Origin: Mermis nigrescens
Taxonomy: Eukaryota; Nematoda; Enoplea; Mermithida; Mermithidae
Assembly: GCA_036768485.1 (NCBI GenBank)
Contig: JAVLUZ010000157.1
Span: 15,565,877 to 15,629,876 of the forward strand
Direction of reading: 5' to 3'
Length of the DNA: 64,000 nt
Notes under the pieces: model-generated
The model's database searches: none
What the model was told of the DNA's origin: nothing
The model's input: the letters and a program-made list of their open reading frames with translations, nothing else
Part shown: piece by piece, positions 44,539 through 55,632 of the stretch
Layout of the letters: every line of letters begins with the position of its first letter
How positions within the stretch are numbered: position 1 is the stretch's first letter
Position numbers and translations under genes: made by a program

Positions 44539-44801
44539 CATACGTGGGCAGCAAGAAATTTCTGGGGGTGCAGGATTTTTTGAAGGTCGAAAAATGACCT
44601 TAAAAATGGTGGTATGGCGATAAAAACACAATTTTTCGACGTTTCTCATCAAGCACTATCCATTGGCATCAAAAAATTGCGGAAAAAACGAAAAAATTTC
44701 CAAAAATTGAATTCTGGGGGGGTATTTTGATTTCTGGGGGGGGGGGTATTTTGGTTTCTGGGGGGTGCATACCCCCCAAACCACCCCCACGCCCAGGTGT
44801 G
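44539..44801 (+). mobile_element. M1 MITE, perfect TSD
   Basis: Starts catacgtgggcagcaag and ends acgcccaggtgtg. The target atgatcac is exact on both sides (44531-44538 and 44802-44809). G7, G10 and G6 tracts. An M2-like scrap lies at 44058-44250; 44256-44530 is AT-rich without features. Confidence 0.95.
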
Positions 44802-44809
44802 ATGATCAC

Positions 44810-45539
44810 CCCATCTCAATACGTTTAAGGATCAGGGCAGGGGCCGCCCCCTACCCGCCTAAATTTGACCCTTAATTGGTTTGGAGTGCTTTGTTTGTGT
44901 GACGTGAAAGGATGAGAGAGAGGTCTAGAATTTTTAACGAAAATACTTTTGCTCGGTATGTGACGTATCCCTTCGAAGGTAGCAGCTACAAAAGCGTTTT
45001 AGACGGTTAACATAAGCTAATTTTGAATATATATATTATATATAATTGACTGATTATAACTTTGTACATGATTACAATTTAGAATAAGGCAATTCAAGTC
45101 AGGACAAACATCGGACGGAAGTGCAGTTTTTTCGAAGAAAAAAGTTGTTTTTCCAGTTTCAGTGTGTATAACAGATCTTGATTCTAAAATGCTAGCATTT
45201 GAATTTGATATAAACGAACATTTAAACAATCACGTAGAAATCCTGATAGTCTTGGGTTAATAAGTCGCGCTAAACACAAAACTAACTGCTTATGATGATC
45301 TCTAATTAAATCAAAATTTGTTAATGTCACTGTTGAGCTATTCAACGGCCGTATCTAGAGGACAGGGCGGCCGCAGAGATAACAAAAGTTTCAAATTTTT
45401 CACCTAAATGATGGCGCAATTATCGAAATTACACACTTTCGAGGACATTTTCATGTGGTCAAATATCCTACCTAGCTCACATTTTTATGAGTTTGTTCAT
45501 TGCGGACATCATGTTATTTTCTGAAAAATACGAATTACG
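44810..45539. other. stretch without recognised gene or element
   Basis: Short GC-rich scraps (gggcaggggccgccccc at 44836, gacagggcggccgcag at 45360) resemble ends of CAGGGGCGG elements. Otherwise AT-rich. Confidence 0.4.
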
Positions 45540-45542
45540 CAT

Positions 45543-45740
45543 AACTAGTGATGTAAAAGATCCAGATTTTTACCCAGATCCAGATCCAGATAAAGATCGG
45601 GTTCAGATTTTCTGGCAGATCCAGATCCAGATCAGATAACCAGATCAGAAAATAACCAGATCCAGATCCAGATCGTTTTGCCAGATCAAAATTTAAAAAG
45701 ATCCAGATACAGATCCAGATCCAGATAAAAATATTTTTTG
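45543..45740 (+). mobile_element. AGATCC-iterated element (TAGTGATGTAAAAGATC end)
   Basis: ctagtgatgtaaaagatcc followed by many agatccagatcc words. Essentially the same block is at 48021-48192, inverted overall, ending gatcttttacatcacta. Confidence 0.7.
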
Positions 45741-45957
45741 TGCAGCAATTTGTATTGCTAAAAGGAGGGCATAAAGCGCCCAAGCCCACATGGATTGGGG
45801 GGTTTTTGAAGGCAGGACTAATATAACAGCCCCCCAGAGGGGTCTGGGGCAGAGTCGAGGAAAATTTTCATTTTAGAGCTTTTACATAAAAATGATATCA
45901 GTAAAAATTGTCTAAAAAGGAAAACTCACAAGTTTAGACTTTTACCAATGGGCTTGA

Positions 45958-46218
45958 AATTGAGGCATGAAAAATGTACAAATTATTACAACAGCTTTAC
46001 TTGACAACTTTGTAAACAAAACGGCATTAAATATTCACAGGAACGTGAGATGTCTGGAATTTGGCAACATTGTGGTTAAACAGGAGAAACAAATGCTTCT
46101 TTTAATCGCTTGTAAGAAAGGAAATGTGTATTATTTCAGAGGGATATCACTGTCAAAAAACACAAACGATACATTACCTAACAACACAAAATGCAATACT
46201 ATGAAGAAACCTGCTTGA
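45958..46218 (+). CDS. weak ORF, product unknown
   Basis: About 84 codons (MKNVQIITTALLDNFVNKTA, later ACKKGNVYYFRGISL) without repeat character. No clear splice sites and no homologue recognised. Confidence 0.18.
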
Positions 46219-46287
46219 TTTCAATTCAACAAAGAAAAACGCTGTTAAAATTCATGAAAAATGACAGGTGCACCAGTTAAAAACTAT

Positions 46288-47920
46288 ACATGTACAGCGT
46301 AGAAATTCTTGGGGGGATCAAAATCAAATTTTTTTCTCAAACATCAAAAAAGCGATAAAAATGGCCCATGGGCACTAAAAACATTAATTTTAGACGTTTC
46401 TCGATGTCGCGCATCCATTGAAACACTTTTTCAACAAAAATTTTTCGAAAAAATTCAAAATTTTCCCACTTTTAGGCAAAAAAGTCTCTCAAAGGTCAAT
46501 TCTGATGATAATTTATGTGAAAAAAACCAACCTTCAATACATTTTTATCATTTAAATTACTTTTCTGTAGAGCTTCAAAAAATTTTTCTGAAACAAAAAA
46601 TTTATGGGGGGTCAGCGGCACTTTTGGCCCTTCTGGGGGGTCAGCACAGATCTGGGGGGGTCAAAACTCCCAGCACACCCCTCCCTCAGCCTCGCGTGCA
46701 TGGGTAATGTCTCAACAGCCCCACCAGTCCCAACAGCCCCACCGTCCCAACAGCCCCACCGTTTTATTAGCCCCACCAAAAATCCCAACAGCCCCACTAG
46801 CCCCAAAAGCACCACCGTTCCAACAGCCCCACCAATAATCCCAACAGCCCCACCAATCCCAACAGCCCCATCGTTCCAATAGCCCCACCGTCCCAGCAGC
46901 CCCACCAGTAATCCCAGCAGCCTCACCATTACAGCAATCGCTATTATACGATATAATAAAATCGGGGAATATTAATTTTTTATGAAAGATTTTTTTGACT
47001 ATTTTCCGAATTCGTATATTTTATCAAGACCATAAACGAGTGTGCAGGTTTACATTTTCAGAATAAGTCTACCTATGAAACTGGTAGACCTGTCAGAATT
47101 GAAGCTTCAGCATTTGTGCACAATCCAGAATTTTGCCTCATTCGAGTCATCTCGCAAGATTGAATCCCTGCTCATTATGGTCTACTCACAATGCCAGAAA
47201 AAAATGAAAAATGTTCTAGTGAAAAAAAGGAAAGACAAGTGTTAAAATTAAATGAAAATCAAAATTTTTACGCTGATCTGCTTTAAAATAGCCAGAAAAT
47301 GTGGATTAGCGCAGTTTTTATGCTATTTTAACATTCAAACCAGTTTTGAGGTCAATTTTTGGCTCAAAACTTGTTCTACAGACCGGTCGTTCTGTGCATC
47401 TATGATTATAACAGCGAACAAATTCTGTGGGTCTGGTGGAATAAAGTGATCGAGAAATGTGCTAAAAATAGAATTCTGGGGTCTAACATAATTTGGGGGA
47501 TTTCCAGAATTTCGGGTTGGGGGTTAAACTCGTGTGCTTAGGACAGTTCGACTGTTGGAAAGGTAGGACTGCTGGAACGGTGGAACTGCTGGGAATTGGT
47601 GGGGCTCTTGGGACTGGTGGGGCTGTTTGGATCATTGGTGGGGTTGTTAAGACGGTTGGGCTGTTGGAACGGTGGGACTGTTGGGATTGGTAGGGCTGTT
47701 GGGATTGGTAGGACTGTTGGGATTGGTGAGGCTGTTGGGATTGGTGTGGCTATTGGGATTATTGGTGGGGCTGTTCGGACGGTGGGGCTGTTGGGACTGG
47801 TGGGGCTGTTGGGACGGGTGGGACTGTTGGGATTTTAATGGGGCTGTTGGGATGGTGGGGCTGTTGGGACGATGGGGCTGTTGGGACTTGTGGGGCTGTT
47901 GTCACACAATCCGTGCATGT
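46288..47920 (+). mobile_element. foldback element with ACAGCCCCACC arms
   Basis: The C-rich left arm (46709-46930) iterates caacagccccaccNNtccc. The G-rich right arm (47545-47905) is the inverse. Outer parts tacatgtacagcg (46284) and cgtgcatgta (47911) may be its termini. The left shoulder (46288-46700) resembles an M2-like MITE. The ORFs on both arms are products of the iteration. An exon-like fragment lies at 47062. Confidence 0.7.
47062..47163 (+). pseudogene. exon-like fragment between foldback arms
   Basis: The acceptor gcaggtttacattttcag is followed by 33 codons and TGA: NKSTYETGRPVRIEASAFVH, then NPEFCLIRVISQD. Balanced composition. A second frame over the same bases is also open (to 47245), so this is a preference, not proof. 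It may be a captured exon. Confidence 0.35.
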
Positions 47921-48020
47921 AGGGCTACAACTAATTAGATAACCTACCTAGAGTAAATCGTAAAACAGAAAGAATATCATCGTGCAAAAATAACTTTCTG
48001 ATCTGTTTAACCAGATATGA

Positions 48021-48192
48021 GTTGATTAAACAGATCCAGATCCAGATAAAGATCGGGTTCTGATTTTCTGGCAGATCCAGATCCAGATCAGATAAGCAGA
48101 TCAGAAAATAACCAGATCCAGATCCAGATGATCTGGATCTGGATCTGAATCTGGATAAAAAGATCAGATCCAGATGATCTTTTACATCACTA
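48021..48192 (-). mobile_element. AGATCC-iterated element, second copy
   Basis: cagatccagatccagataaag and gatcgggttctgattttctg are shared with 45585-45620. Ends gatcttttacatcactacgc, the inverse of the 45543 end. Confidence 0.7.
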
Positions 48193-48324
48193 CGCATAAC
48201 CACAGATGTACAGCATGGCTGATCTTGGGGAAGTCAGTTGGTGAGCTAGGGCCTGAACAACCTCAAAAATTGATATACATAATAGCTAATATAGCATGAA
48301 AACTATGTTAATGCACAGTTTCAG

Positions 48325-48586
48325 CACACCTGGGCGTGGGGGGTTTTGGGGGGTATGCACCCCCAGAAACAAATACCCCCCCCCCGCAGAAATCAAAATA
48401 CCCCCCCAGAATTCAATTTTTGAAAATTTTTTTCGTTTTTTTCGCAATTTTTTGATGCCAATGGATAGTGCTTGATGAGAAACGTCGAAAAATGGTGTTT
48501 TTATCGCCATACCACCATTTTTAAGGCCATTTTTTGACCTTCAAAAAAATCTTGCACCCCCAGAATTTGCTTGCTGCCCACGTATG
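48325..48586 (-). mobile_element. M1 MITE, perfect TSD
   Basis: Starts cacacctgggcgtgggg and ends ttgctgcccacgtatg. The target agtttcag is exact on both sides (48317-48324 and 48587-48594). It sits inside an M7-type element (about 48220-48695). Confidence 0.95.
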
Positions 48587-48702
48587 AGTTTCAGGTCTAA
48601 TTTCAAGCACTTTTCAATAAAATTTTGATTTTCATTTATTTTTGACTTCTTTGCATCATTTTCCCCAGAAAATTTCTCATTTTCCTCCCTCATGTGCACA
48701 TC

Positions 48703-48866
48703 TATAGTCTGTTTTACTCAAGATTGGGCATAAATTTCAAAAGTATGTCGGACAATAAGCCGACAGATTGCGATTATAGCATTGATTTGATATATAATTA
48801 TTGTAATCCGTCGGCTTACTTCCGAAAAAAATCGTAAAATTTATGCTTAAACTTATATGAAACAGA
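48703..48866 (+). mobile_element. TA-type TIR MITE
   Basis: tatagtctgttttactcaag at left, acttatatgaaacaga at right. The interior tgcgattatagcattg is shared with 43935 and 58386. It touches the left edge of the GGAAAATGG foldback. Confidence 0.82.
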
Positions 48867-50744
48867 GGAAAGGTAAAATCCGGAAATGGAAATGGAAATG
48901 GAAAATGGAAAATGGGTAAAAGCCGGAAATGGAAAATGGAAATGGAAAAATGGAAAATGGAAAATGGAAAATGGAAATGGAAAATTTTCCATTTCCTCTA
49001 TTTTCAACGGAAAATGATTCATTTTCAAAATTTTCGGTCGTTAATGTCAAACTCATGTTGTTTCTCACCAAATTTCTCTATTTTTGAAGAAATTTCGAAA
49101 GCGTAATTAAAAATAAAAAAGTCTACAAAAAACGGGAAAAAACGAAAAATTGTTCATTTCGTTGTCTTTTCACTCAAAATTCTCCTCTTTAGAAAAAATT
49201 GACCTTCCAAATCCGAAAAAATCGTTATCACTTCGACTACAACGATTTCGTCGCAGATGGAAAATCGCTGGAAAATGGAAAAATAGGGTAAAACCCGGAA
49301 ATGGAAAATGGAAAATTTTCCATTTCCTCTATTTTCAACAGAAAATGATTAATTTTTAAAATTTTCGGTTGTAAATGTCGAAATCATGTCGTTTCTCACC
49401 AAATTTCTCTATTTTTGTAGAAATTTCGAAAGCGTAACTAAATATGGAAAAGTCTACAAAAAACGGAAAAAGACGAAAAATTAATTATTTCTTCGTCTTT
49501 TCACACAAAATTCTCCTCTTTTAAAAAAATTGACCTTCCAGATCCGAAAAAATCGTTATCCACTTCGACTACAACGATTTCGTCGCAGATGGAAAATCGC
49601 CGGAAAATGGAAAAATAGGAAAACCGTAAAACGGAAAATTTTCCATTTCCTCTATTTTCAACGGAAAATGGTTAATTTTCAAAATTTTCGGTCGTGAATG
49701 TCGAAATCATGTCGTTTCTCACCAAATTTCTTTATTTTTGAAGAAATTTCAAAAGCGCAACTGAAAATGGAAAAAATTCAACAAAAATGGAATGAACAAT
49801 TTTCCGTTTTTTTCCCATTTTTGTATACTTTCCATTTTTAGTTACGCTTTCGAAATTTTTTCAAAAATAGAGAAATTTGGTGAAAAACGACATGAGTTTG
49901 ACATTTACGACCGAAAATTTCGAAAATGAACCATTTTCCGTTGAAAATAAAGGAAATGGAAAATTTTCCATTTTCCATTTTCCATTTCCGGGTTTTACCC
50001 TATTTTTCCATTTTCCGGCGATTTTCCATCTGCGACGAAATCGTTGTAGTCGAAGTGGATAACGATTTTTTCGGATCTGGAAGGTCAATTTTTTCAAAAG
50101 AGGAGAATTTTGAGTGAAAAGACGAAGAAATGAACAATTTTCAGTTTTTTTCCATTTTTTGTAGACTTTTCCATTTTTAGTTACGCCTTCGAAATTTCTT
50201 CAAAAATTGAGAAATTTGCTGAAAAACGACATGAGTTTGACATTTACGACCTAAAATTTTGAAAATGAACCATTTTCCGTTGAAAATAAAGGAAATGGAA
50301 AATTTTCAATTTTCCATTTTCCATTTCCGGGTTTTACCCTATTTTTCCATTTTCCGGCGATTTTCCATCTGCGACGAAATCGTTGTAGTCGAAGTGGATA
50401 ACGATTTTTTCGGATCTGGGAGGTCAATTTTTTCAAAAGAGGAGAATTTTGAGTGAAAAGACGAAGAAATAAACAATTTTCAGTTTTTTTCCATTTTTTG
50501 TAGACTTTTCCATTTTTGATTACGCCTTCGAAATTTCTTCAAAAATTGAGAAATTTGGTGAAAAAAGACATGAGTTTGACATTTACGACCTAAAATTTTG
50601 AAAATGAACCATTTTCCGTTGAAAATAGAGGAAATGGAAAATTAACCATTTCCATTTTCCATTTCAGGTTTTTACCCTATTTTTCCAATTTCCGGCGATT
50701 TTCCATCTGCGACGAAATCGTTGTAGTCGAAGTGGATAACGATT

Positions 50745-51612
50745 ATCGGGGCTAAACTTAAGAATATGGTACTTTCAGAAAAGGTGCAAAACGAATACGG
50801 AATGCCAAAATTTTTTTGCCAAAATGATAGAACATGATAAATTGAAGCGCGGAAAGAAAGTTTGGTGAAAATCTGAGCCATACTTGCAAAGTTGCAGGCA
50901 ACACTCGATTTGAGTGTTGCGTGGGACGATTAAACGACTCGATCCAAGGACTTACACATTTGTCAGAAATAAATAATATGGGCTGAAATAACGGAAGGAA
51001 GCATAGCAATGAAGGAGAAAAAGAAAAAAGGCGCGGAAAGCTGTTTGAAATTTTAAAAAAAACTTAAAAAAATATTCATATTTTTTTGCATGTTTTTTCG
51101 GTTTTACTCGATAAGATATACGAAAATCTAAGTTTTTGCTTCTATTATCCTCAGGCTTAGGCTTAGTATATCTAAAAGGTGTTTCAAGCTGCTTAGGTCG
51201 AGGTCGCTCCCGCTCAGGTCGATGTATTGATGCTTAGGTCGATGTATAGATGCTCAGATCGATATATAGATGCTTAGGTCGATGTATAGATGCTTAGGTC
51301 GATGTATAGATGCTTAGGTCAATGTATAGATGCTTAGGTCGATGCATAGATGCTTAGGTCGACGTAAATTGGGTATCTACATGTGATTCTGCATTCAGCT
51401 GTTTGAATCTTCAAATACTTAGGTCGATAAGATGCTTTTTTAGGTCGAGAAGAGGCTGATTAAAGAAACCCATAGCTTTTGTAATATTGATCATAGACGG
51501 ATGAAATTTTTTTCCGCGCTTTCTTTCAACATATTTTAAGTACTGAGCGAAAAATCCGCTCTTCTGAAGTTTATTTGTTAGTATTCAGAAAGTACCATTC
51601 TTAAGTTACTCT
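50745..51612 (+). mobile_element. TIR element carrying a 20-bp minisatellite
   Basis: aacttaagaatatggtactt at left is inverted at the right (aagtaccattcttaagtt) with a 2-base gap. It breaks one satellite unit between aacgatt and tttttcgg. Contains the 20-bp array 51190-51362 and an upstream segment (gataagatatacgaaaatct) shared with 61.3 kb and, inverted, with 38.67 kb. Confidence 0.82.
51190..51362 (+). repeat. 20-bp minisatellite GATGCTTAGGTCGATGTATA
   Basis: About eight units with scattered substitutions (gctcagatcgatatatagat). The leader cttaggtcgaggtcgctccc is identical in kind to that at 61377, where the array is more uniform. Confidence 0.92.
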
Positions 51613-52467
51613 CTTTTTCGGATCTGGAAGGTCAATTTTTCCAGAAGAGGAGAATTTTTAGTGAAAAGACGATGAAATGAACAATTTTCACTTTTTTCCA
51701 TTTTTTTGTAGACTTTTCCATTTTTAGTTACGCCTCGAAATTTCTTCGAAAATTGAGAAATTCGGTGAAAAACGACGAGTTTGACATTTACGACCTAAAA
51801 TTTTGAAAATGAACCATTTTCCGTTGAAAATAAAGGAAATGGAAAATTTTCCATTTTCCATTTTCCATATCCGGGTTTTACCCTATTTTTCCATTTTCCG
51901 GCGATTTTCCATCTTTGACGAAATCGTTGTAGTCGAAGTGGATAACGATTTTTTCGGATCTGAAAGGTCAATTTTTTCAAAAGAGGAGAATTTTGAGTGA
52001 AAAGACGAAGAAATGAACAATTTTCAGTTTTTTCCATTTTTTGTAGGTAGACTTTTTTCCATTTTTAGTCACGCTTTCGAAATTTCTTCAAAAATAGAGA
52101 AATTTGATGAAAAACGACATGAGTTTGACATTTACGACTGAAAATTTTGAAAATGAACCATTTCCCGTTGAGAATAAAGGAAATGGAAAATTTTCCATTT
52201 TCCATCTCCCAGTTTCCATTTCCGGCTTTTACTCACTTTTCCATTTTCCATTTTCCGGCTTTTACCCATTTTTCCATTTTTCCATTTCCATTTTCCATTT
52301 CCGGCTTTTACCCATTTTCCATTTTCCATTTCCATGTCCATTTCCGGATTTTACCCACGCCCTATGAAACACACTATAGGCACACAATTGTACACAGTTG
52401 GTTTTTTAAAAACTGCATACAGAACTACTGTTTTGATGCGCATGTTCCGCATTTTGCATTCTTTTAG

Positions 52468-52614
52468 TGCCAAGACTATTTAAAAATACGAGGTGCATTT
52501 TTGAGCCCACTAACTGAAGATTCTATAGCTGTGCACTGTGCTAGAAGTTTGATCGAAAATGACATCATTAGAGAAGAACTTTTTAACATAGCCATGCACG
52601 AGTTTCTCTCGTAA
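52468..52614 (+). CDS. candidate exon, product unknown (possibly transposase)
   Basis: The acceptor cattttgcattcttttag is followed by 48 codons, CQDYLKIRGAFLSPLTEDSI, later ENDIIREELFNIAMHEFLS, then TAA; a GTAAGC donor overlaps the stop, so it may be internal. It looks truly coding. The next 200 bp contain a hAT-like C-terminal relic, so it may belong to a decayed transposase and not a host gene. Confidence 0.42.
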   Translation, partial: CQDYLKIRGAFLSPLTEDSIAVHCARSLIENDIIREELFNIAMHEFLS

Positions 52615-52659
52615 GCCATATGCAGCCTAATTTTTCAATGGATATAATGGAAAAATATC

Positions 52660-52847
52660 ATCGGAACTAAAAACCCTGATGTGGAAAAATTTGTCAACGA
52701 GAAAGACCCGGAAAAATGATGGATTACTCTGTATGCTCCAATTGTTTCTGTTGATGAAGAGCGATTGTTTTCTCAAACAAATCAGTTTAGTCAGATGATG
52801 TGATCGCTTTCAACAAATTTCTGCTCGTTTAAAGTACGTTTTGTAAT
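52660..52847 (+). pseudogene. possible hAT transposase C-terminal relic
   Basis: NPDVEKFVNEKDPEK, a stop, then WITLYAPIVSVDEERLFSQT in the same frame. APIVSVDEERLFS resembles the VSVE-ERSFS dimerisation motif of hAT-type proteins. Interrupted, and followed directly by an M1 insertion. Confidence 0.4.
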
Positions 52848-53114
52848 CATACGTGAGCAGCAAGAAAATTCTGGGGGGGTGCAAGATTTTTTGAAGGTAG
52901 AAAAAAGCCTCCAAAATGGTGGTATGGCGATGAAAAAACCCATTTTTCGACGTTTCTCATCGAGCACTATCCATTGGCATCAAAAAATGGCGAAAAAAAC
53001 GAAAAAATTTTCGAAAATTGAATTCTGGGGGGGGGGTATTTTGATTTCTGGAGATTATTTTGGTTTCTCGGGGGGGGGTGTATACCCCCAAAAACCCTCT
53101 TACGCCCAGGTGTG
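52848..53114 (+). mobile_element. M1 MITE with TSD
   Basis: Starts catacgtgagcagcaag and ends acgcccaggtgtg. Flanks tttgtaat (52840-52847) and tttgtaac (53115-53122) agree at 7 of 8. Confidence 0.92.
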
Positions 53115-53224
53115 TTTGTAACTGGTGAGGTGAATTTAAGGTCTTGAAATTTGCACACAAACTAGCACACAAACAGCTAGTTTTTGCATACATTGTTACA
53201 CACAAATGGCTACTTTTTTTGCTC

Positions 53225-53400
53225 ACAAAATCCGGCCTCTAGTTATTACACAGTTGCTGGTCAATTTGAAGCACTTTTGAAGAAAATTCTCAATTTTCAT
53301 ATGTTTTGGTCTGAATTTTGCCTCACTTTCCCCAAAAATTTTTTCATTTGTCCATTCTGGGGGGTCTAGATCCCCCAACCCCCCTACGCGTGTCTGGTAA
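53225..53400 (+). mobile_element. M7 fragment
   Basis: cagttgctggtcaatttgaag, gaagcacttttgaagaaaat and ccattctggggggtctagat match the M7 parts at 33.66 and 48.6 kb. Confidence 0.55.
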
Positions 53401-53540
53401 TGACATGAGATTTTTTGAAAATATGTTCGTGTTACGCACGTCGAAAAATTGATTTTAACGAACATAAACATTTGAGCCTAGAAAAGGTTTCGGACAATAA
53501 TTTCGTGTTTGATGATTGATTATGTTTAGGTTAATTACCA

Positions 53541-53814
53541 CACATGGGCGTGGGGTGGGGTTTGGGGGTATGCACCCCCCAGAAGTTGAAATACCCCCAG
53601 AAATCAAAATACTCCCCCCCAGAAAATTGTTTTTGCTTTTTTAGCAATTTTTTGATGCCATTGGATAGAGCTTGATGAGAAACGTCGAAAAATGGTGTTT
53701 TTTTTGCCATACGACCACTTTTAAGACCATTTTTTGACCTTTAAAAATTTTTTCACCCCCTCCCAGAAATTTTTTCACCCCCCCAGAATTTCGGTGCTGC
53801 CCACCTATGGTAAG
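53541..53814 (-). mobile_element. M1 MITE
   Basis: Starts cacacatgggcgtgggg and ends ggtgctgcccacctatg. The flanks do not give a convincing duplication. Contains a small internal duplication of ttttttcacccccNccagaa. Confidence 0.85.
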
Positions 53815-53852
53815 TATGTACTAATAAAATTGGTGATATAATTCTGCGCTCT

Positions 53853-54044
53853 ATGCAATCTGATTTTGTAGTCGATGTGATTTGTTTCAAGAATTATCCG
53901 GCGACGCGTTATAAGAAATTGACTAACATCATACATATTTCAAATCATGAAACATTGACGACACCATTCAATTATCGTGAGTTCGCACAAATCAACCTTT
54001 TCCTTTTTTCATTGAATAGATCAGAAACAGGATGCCGTGATTAA
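53853..54044 (+). CDS. weak ORF, product unknown
   Basis: 64 codons (MQSDFVVDVICFKNYPATRY, KKLTNIIHISNHETL), non-repetitive and mildly coding-like. No splice sites are clear. It lies upstream of the putative promoter at 54.23 kb. Confidence 0.2.
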   Translation: MQSDFVVDVICFKNYPATRYKKLTNIIHISNHETLTTPFNYREFAQINLFLFSLNRSETGCRD

Positions 54045-54223
54045 TAAAATGTGTTGGTCACCAATTCTCTTTGCTCAACTTCACGCAAACTTATACCTAC
54101 TAACAGCATCTGAGAAAAAATTGGGTGGTTTTCTTCGATTTTTTGCTCTTGTTTAAAAAAATCTAATAAAACGCGTACGTGCAGTATACATATTTGCATC
54201 AAAATGGCGATGGACACTAAAAA

Positions 54224-54262
54224 GTATAAAGCAGTTCTATGCTAATTTACTTATAGTACGCG
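54224..54262 (+). promoter_or_regulatory. possible TATA-type promoter
   Basis: aaaaagtataaagcag has a TATAAAG core about 85 bases before the ATG at 54317. GC-rich 54256-54292 follows. Suggestive only. Confidence 0.3.
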
Positions 54263-54316
54263 CCAGGCGCTGGCTCGCTGACGCTAAATGCACGCTTTCG
54301 ATTTTTGTATTACCGC

Positions 54317-54359
54317 ATGCATTATTTGGTTGATTCGCAGCTGGCCCAGCTGAGCTCAG
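54317..54359 (+). CDS. candidate first exon of an unidentified plus-strand gene
   Basis: ATG, 14 codons (MHYLVDSQLAQLSS) plus one base, then a perfect CAG|GTAAGT donor. Its phase fits the acceptor at 56280, where the continuing frame reads EDADFTNYSAQYSDYEQCCQ before reaching a stop at 56361. A TATA-like box lies upstream. The 1.9-kb intron would contain two MITEs. Confidence 0.38.
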
Positions 54360-54856
54360 GTAAGTTGACGTTAAAAATACACGGCCGCACCTAATTTTAT
54401 TTTGTCATTTGGTGGCAAGCGTTTTGGATTATTGTATTCCACTGGAGTGAAACTGTTTAGTAAGTAACTCTTTCCTAAAGTAATTCATATAAATGTATAA
54501 CAAGGATTAAGGTGGATAAGGTAAATGGGGTTTCCAAAATTTTCAAAAAGTTCAAAAAATGCAAAAATCTATGGTTTTAGCAAACTAGCCACTTTCGATA
54601 CCTTATTAGTCTCAATCAAGTGGCTTCGACGAATCGTACAAAAACATTTTTTCGAAGTCTATTAATTCCGGCATTTAGTTCTCTTAAACAAATTTTAGCC
54701 AATTTTGCAATATTGCCTCATCATGTAAGCTTGTTTCGTATTAGCGAATTAAGATTAGGGATTTAAAATACTCGCTATGTGTGCACGTTTGTGGGCTTGC
54801 GTTTATTTTTTTATTATATAGCTTTCTATAAGATAGGGTAAAATTTTGTCCGATTC

Positions 54857-55025
54857 TATGGTCTGTTTCACATAAGTTTAGACATAAATTTTGAGAAATT
54901 TTTGAAAGTAAGTTGACGGATTACGATAATTATATATCAAATGAATGCTATAATCGTAATCTGTCGGCTTATTGTCGGACGTAGTTTTTAAAATTTATGC
55001 CCAAACTTGTGTGAAACAGACTATA
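54857..55025 (+). mobile_element. TA-type TIR MITE
   Basis: tatggtctgtttcacataag at left and tgtgtgaaacagactata at right, about 85% complementary. Interior acgataattatatatcaaa as at 40680. Confidence 0.9.
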
Positions 55026-55632
55026 GTTCAAGATGTTTTGTTGTTGACATATTCCACAGTCTCTAGCGGGTTTACCACTGGTCAAGCCTGAAATGCCCGG
55101 CAAGGCTATCGTTCTCTTGTTAACGAACTTTTTGTCATAGGTTCTTGTCAACGAGCTATTTGTCATAAGTTTGTGGGCATGAGCTTTCGCATACATTAGG
55201 TACATGAGACCAGTAATTTATAATAATTTTGTACCTTTCGAGGCAGTTATCAAAATCCGTCGTCCAATTGTCGGAAAAAATTATTGATATTCGTGTCTAA
55301 ATTTATTTTAAACGGACTGTATCAGCAGCAAAAAACAAACATTTACTATGGTTTCAATTGGCTTGCCGTGAAATCAAGCAACTATTTTCTATAGAAACCA
55401 GCTGAGATGGAGGAAACCACCAACCAAAATTTTGGGCTTTCCGTTCTAAATGGAAAGTCCGGCGTTTGAGCGTGTTTGTTCACCTTATGTACCTAAGCAG
55501 ATGTAGGTATGAGGTTTCAGTTGTGCGTACTCAAGTACACAAAGGTTAGCCTACCAATCTACATATATTCAAACGATCTGTCTTGTTGTTGATAGCGATC
55601 TCCTATCAGCGCGGATTTAGAAGGGGCGGGGC

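Larger units (their letters stand above)
48870..52372. mobile_element. 3.5-kb foldback/satellite block (GGAAAATGG plus ~340-bp units)
   Basis: Outer arms: ggtaaaatccggaaatggaa at 48873 and its inverse at 52310-52355. Inside are ~330-bp units in direct orientation (gaccttccaaatccg at 49201, again 49531) up to about 49780. They are followed by inverted units of 340 bp (ggatctggaaggtcaattt at 50073 and 50413; 51617 and 51957). The block is thus a large palindrome, broken by the insertion at 50745-51612. Short ORFs here are shadows of the repeats. Confidence 0.85.

Noticed and set aside
46612..46929. Gly/Leu/Val-rich ORFs over C/G-rich arms (also 47493-47938)
   Set aside because: Products of the minisatellite arms of a foldback element.
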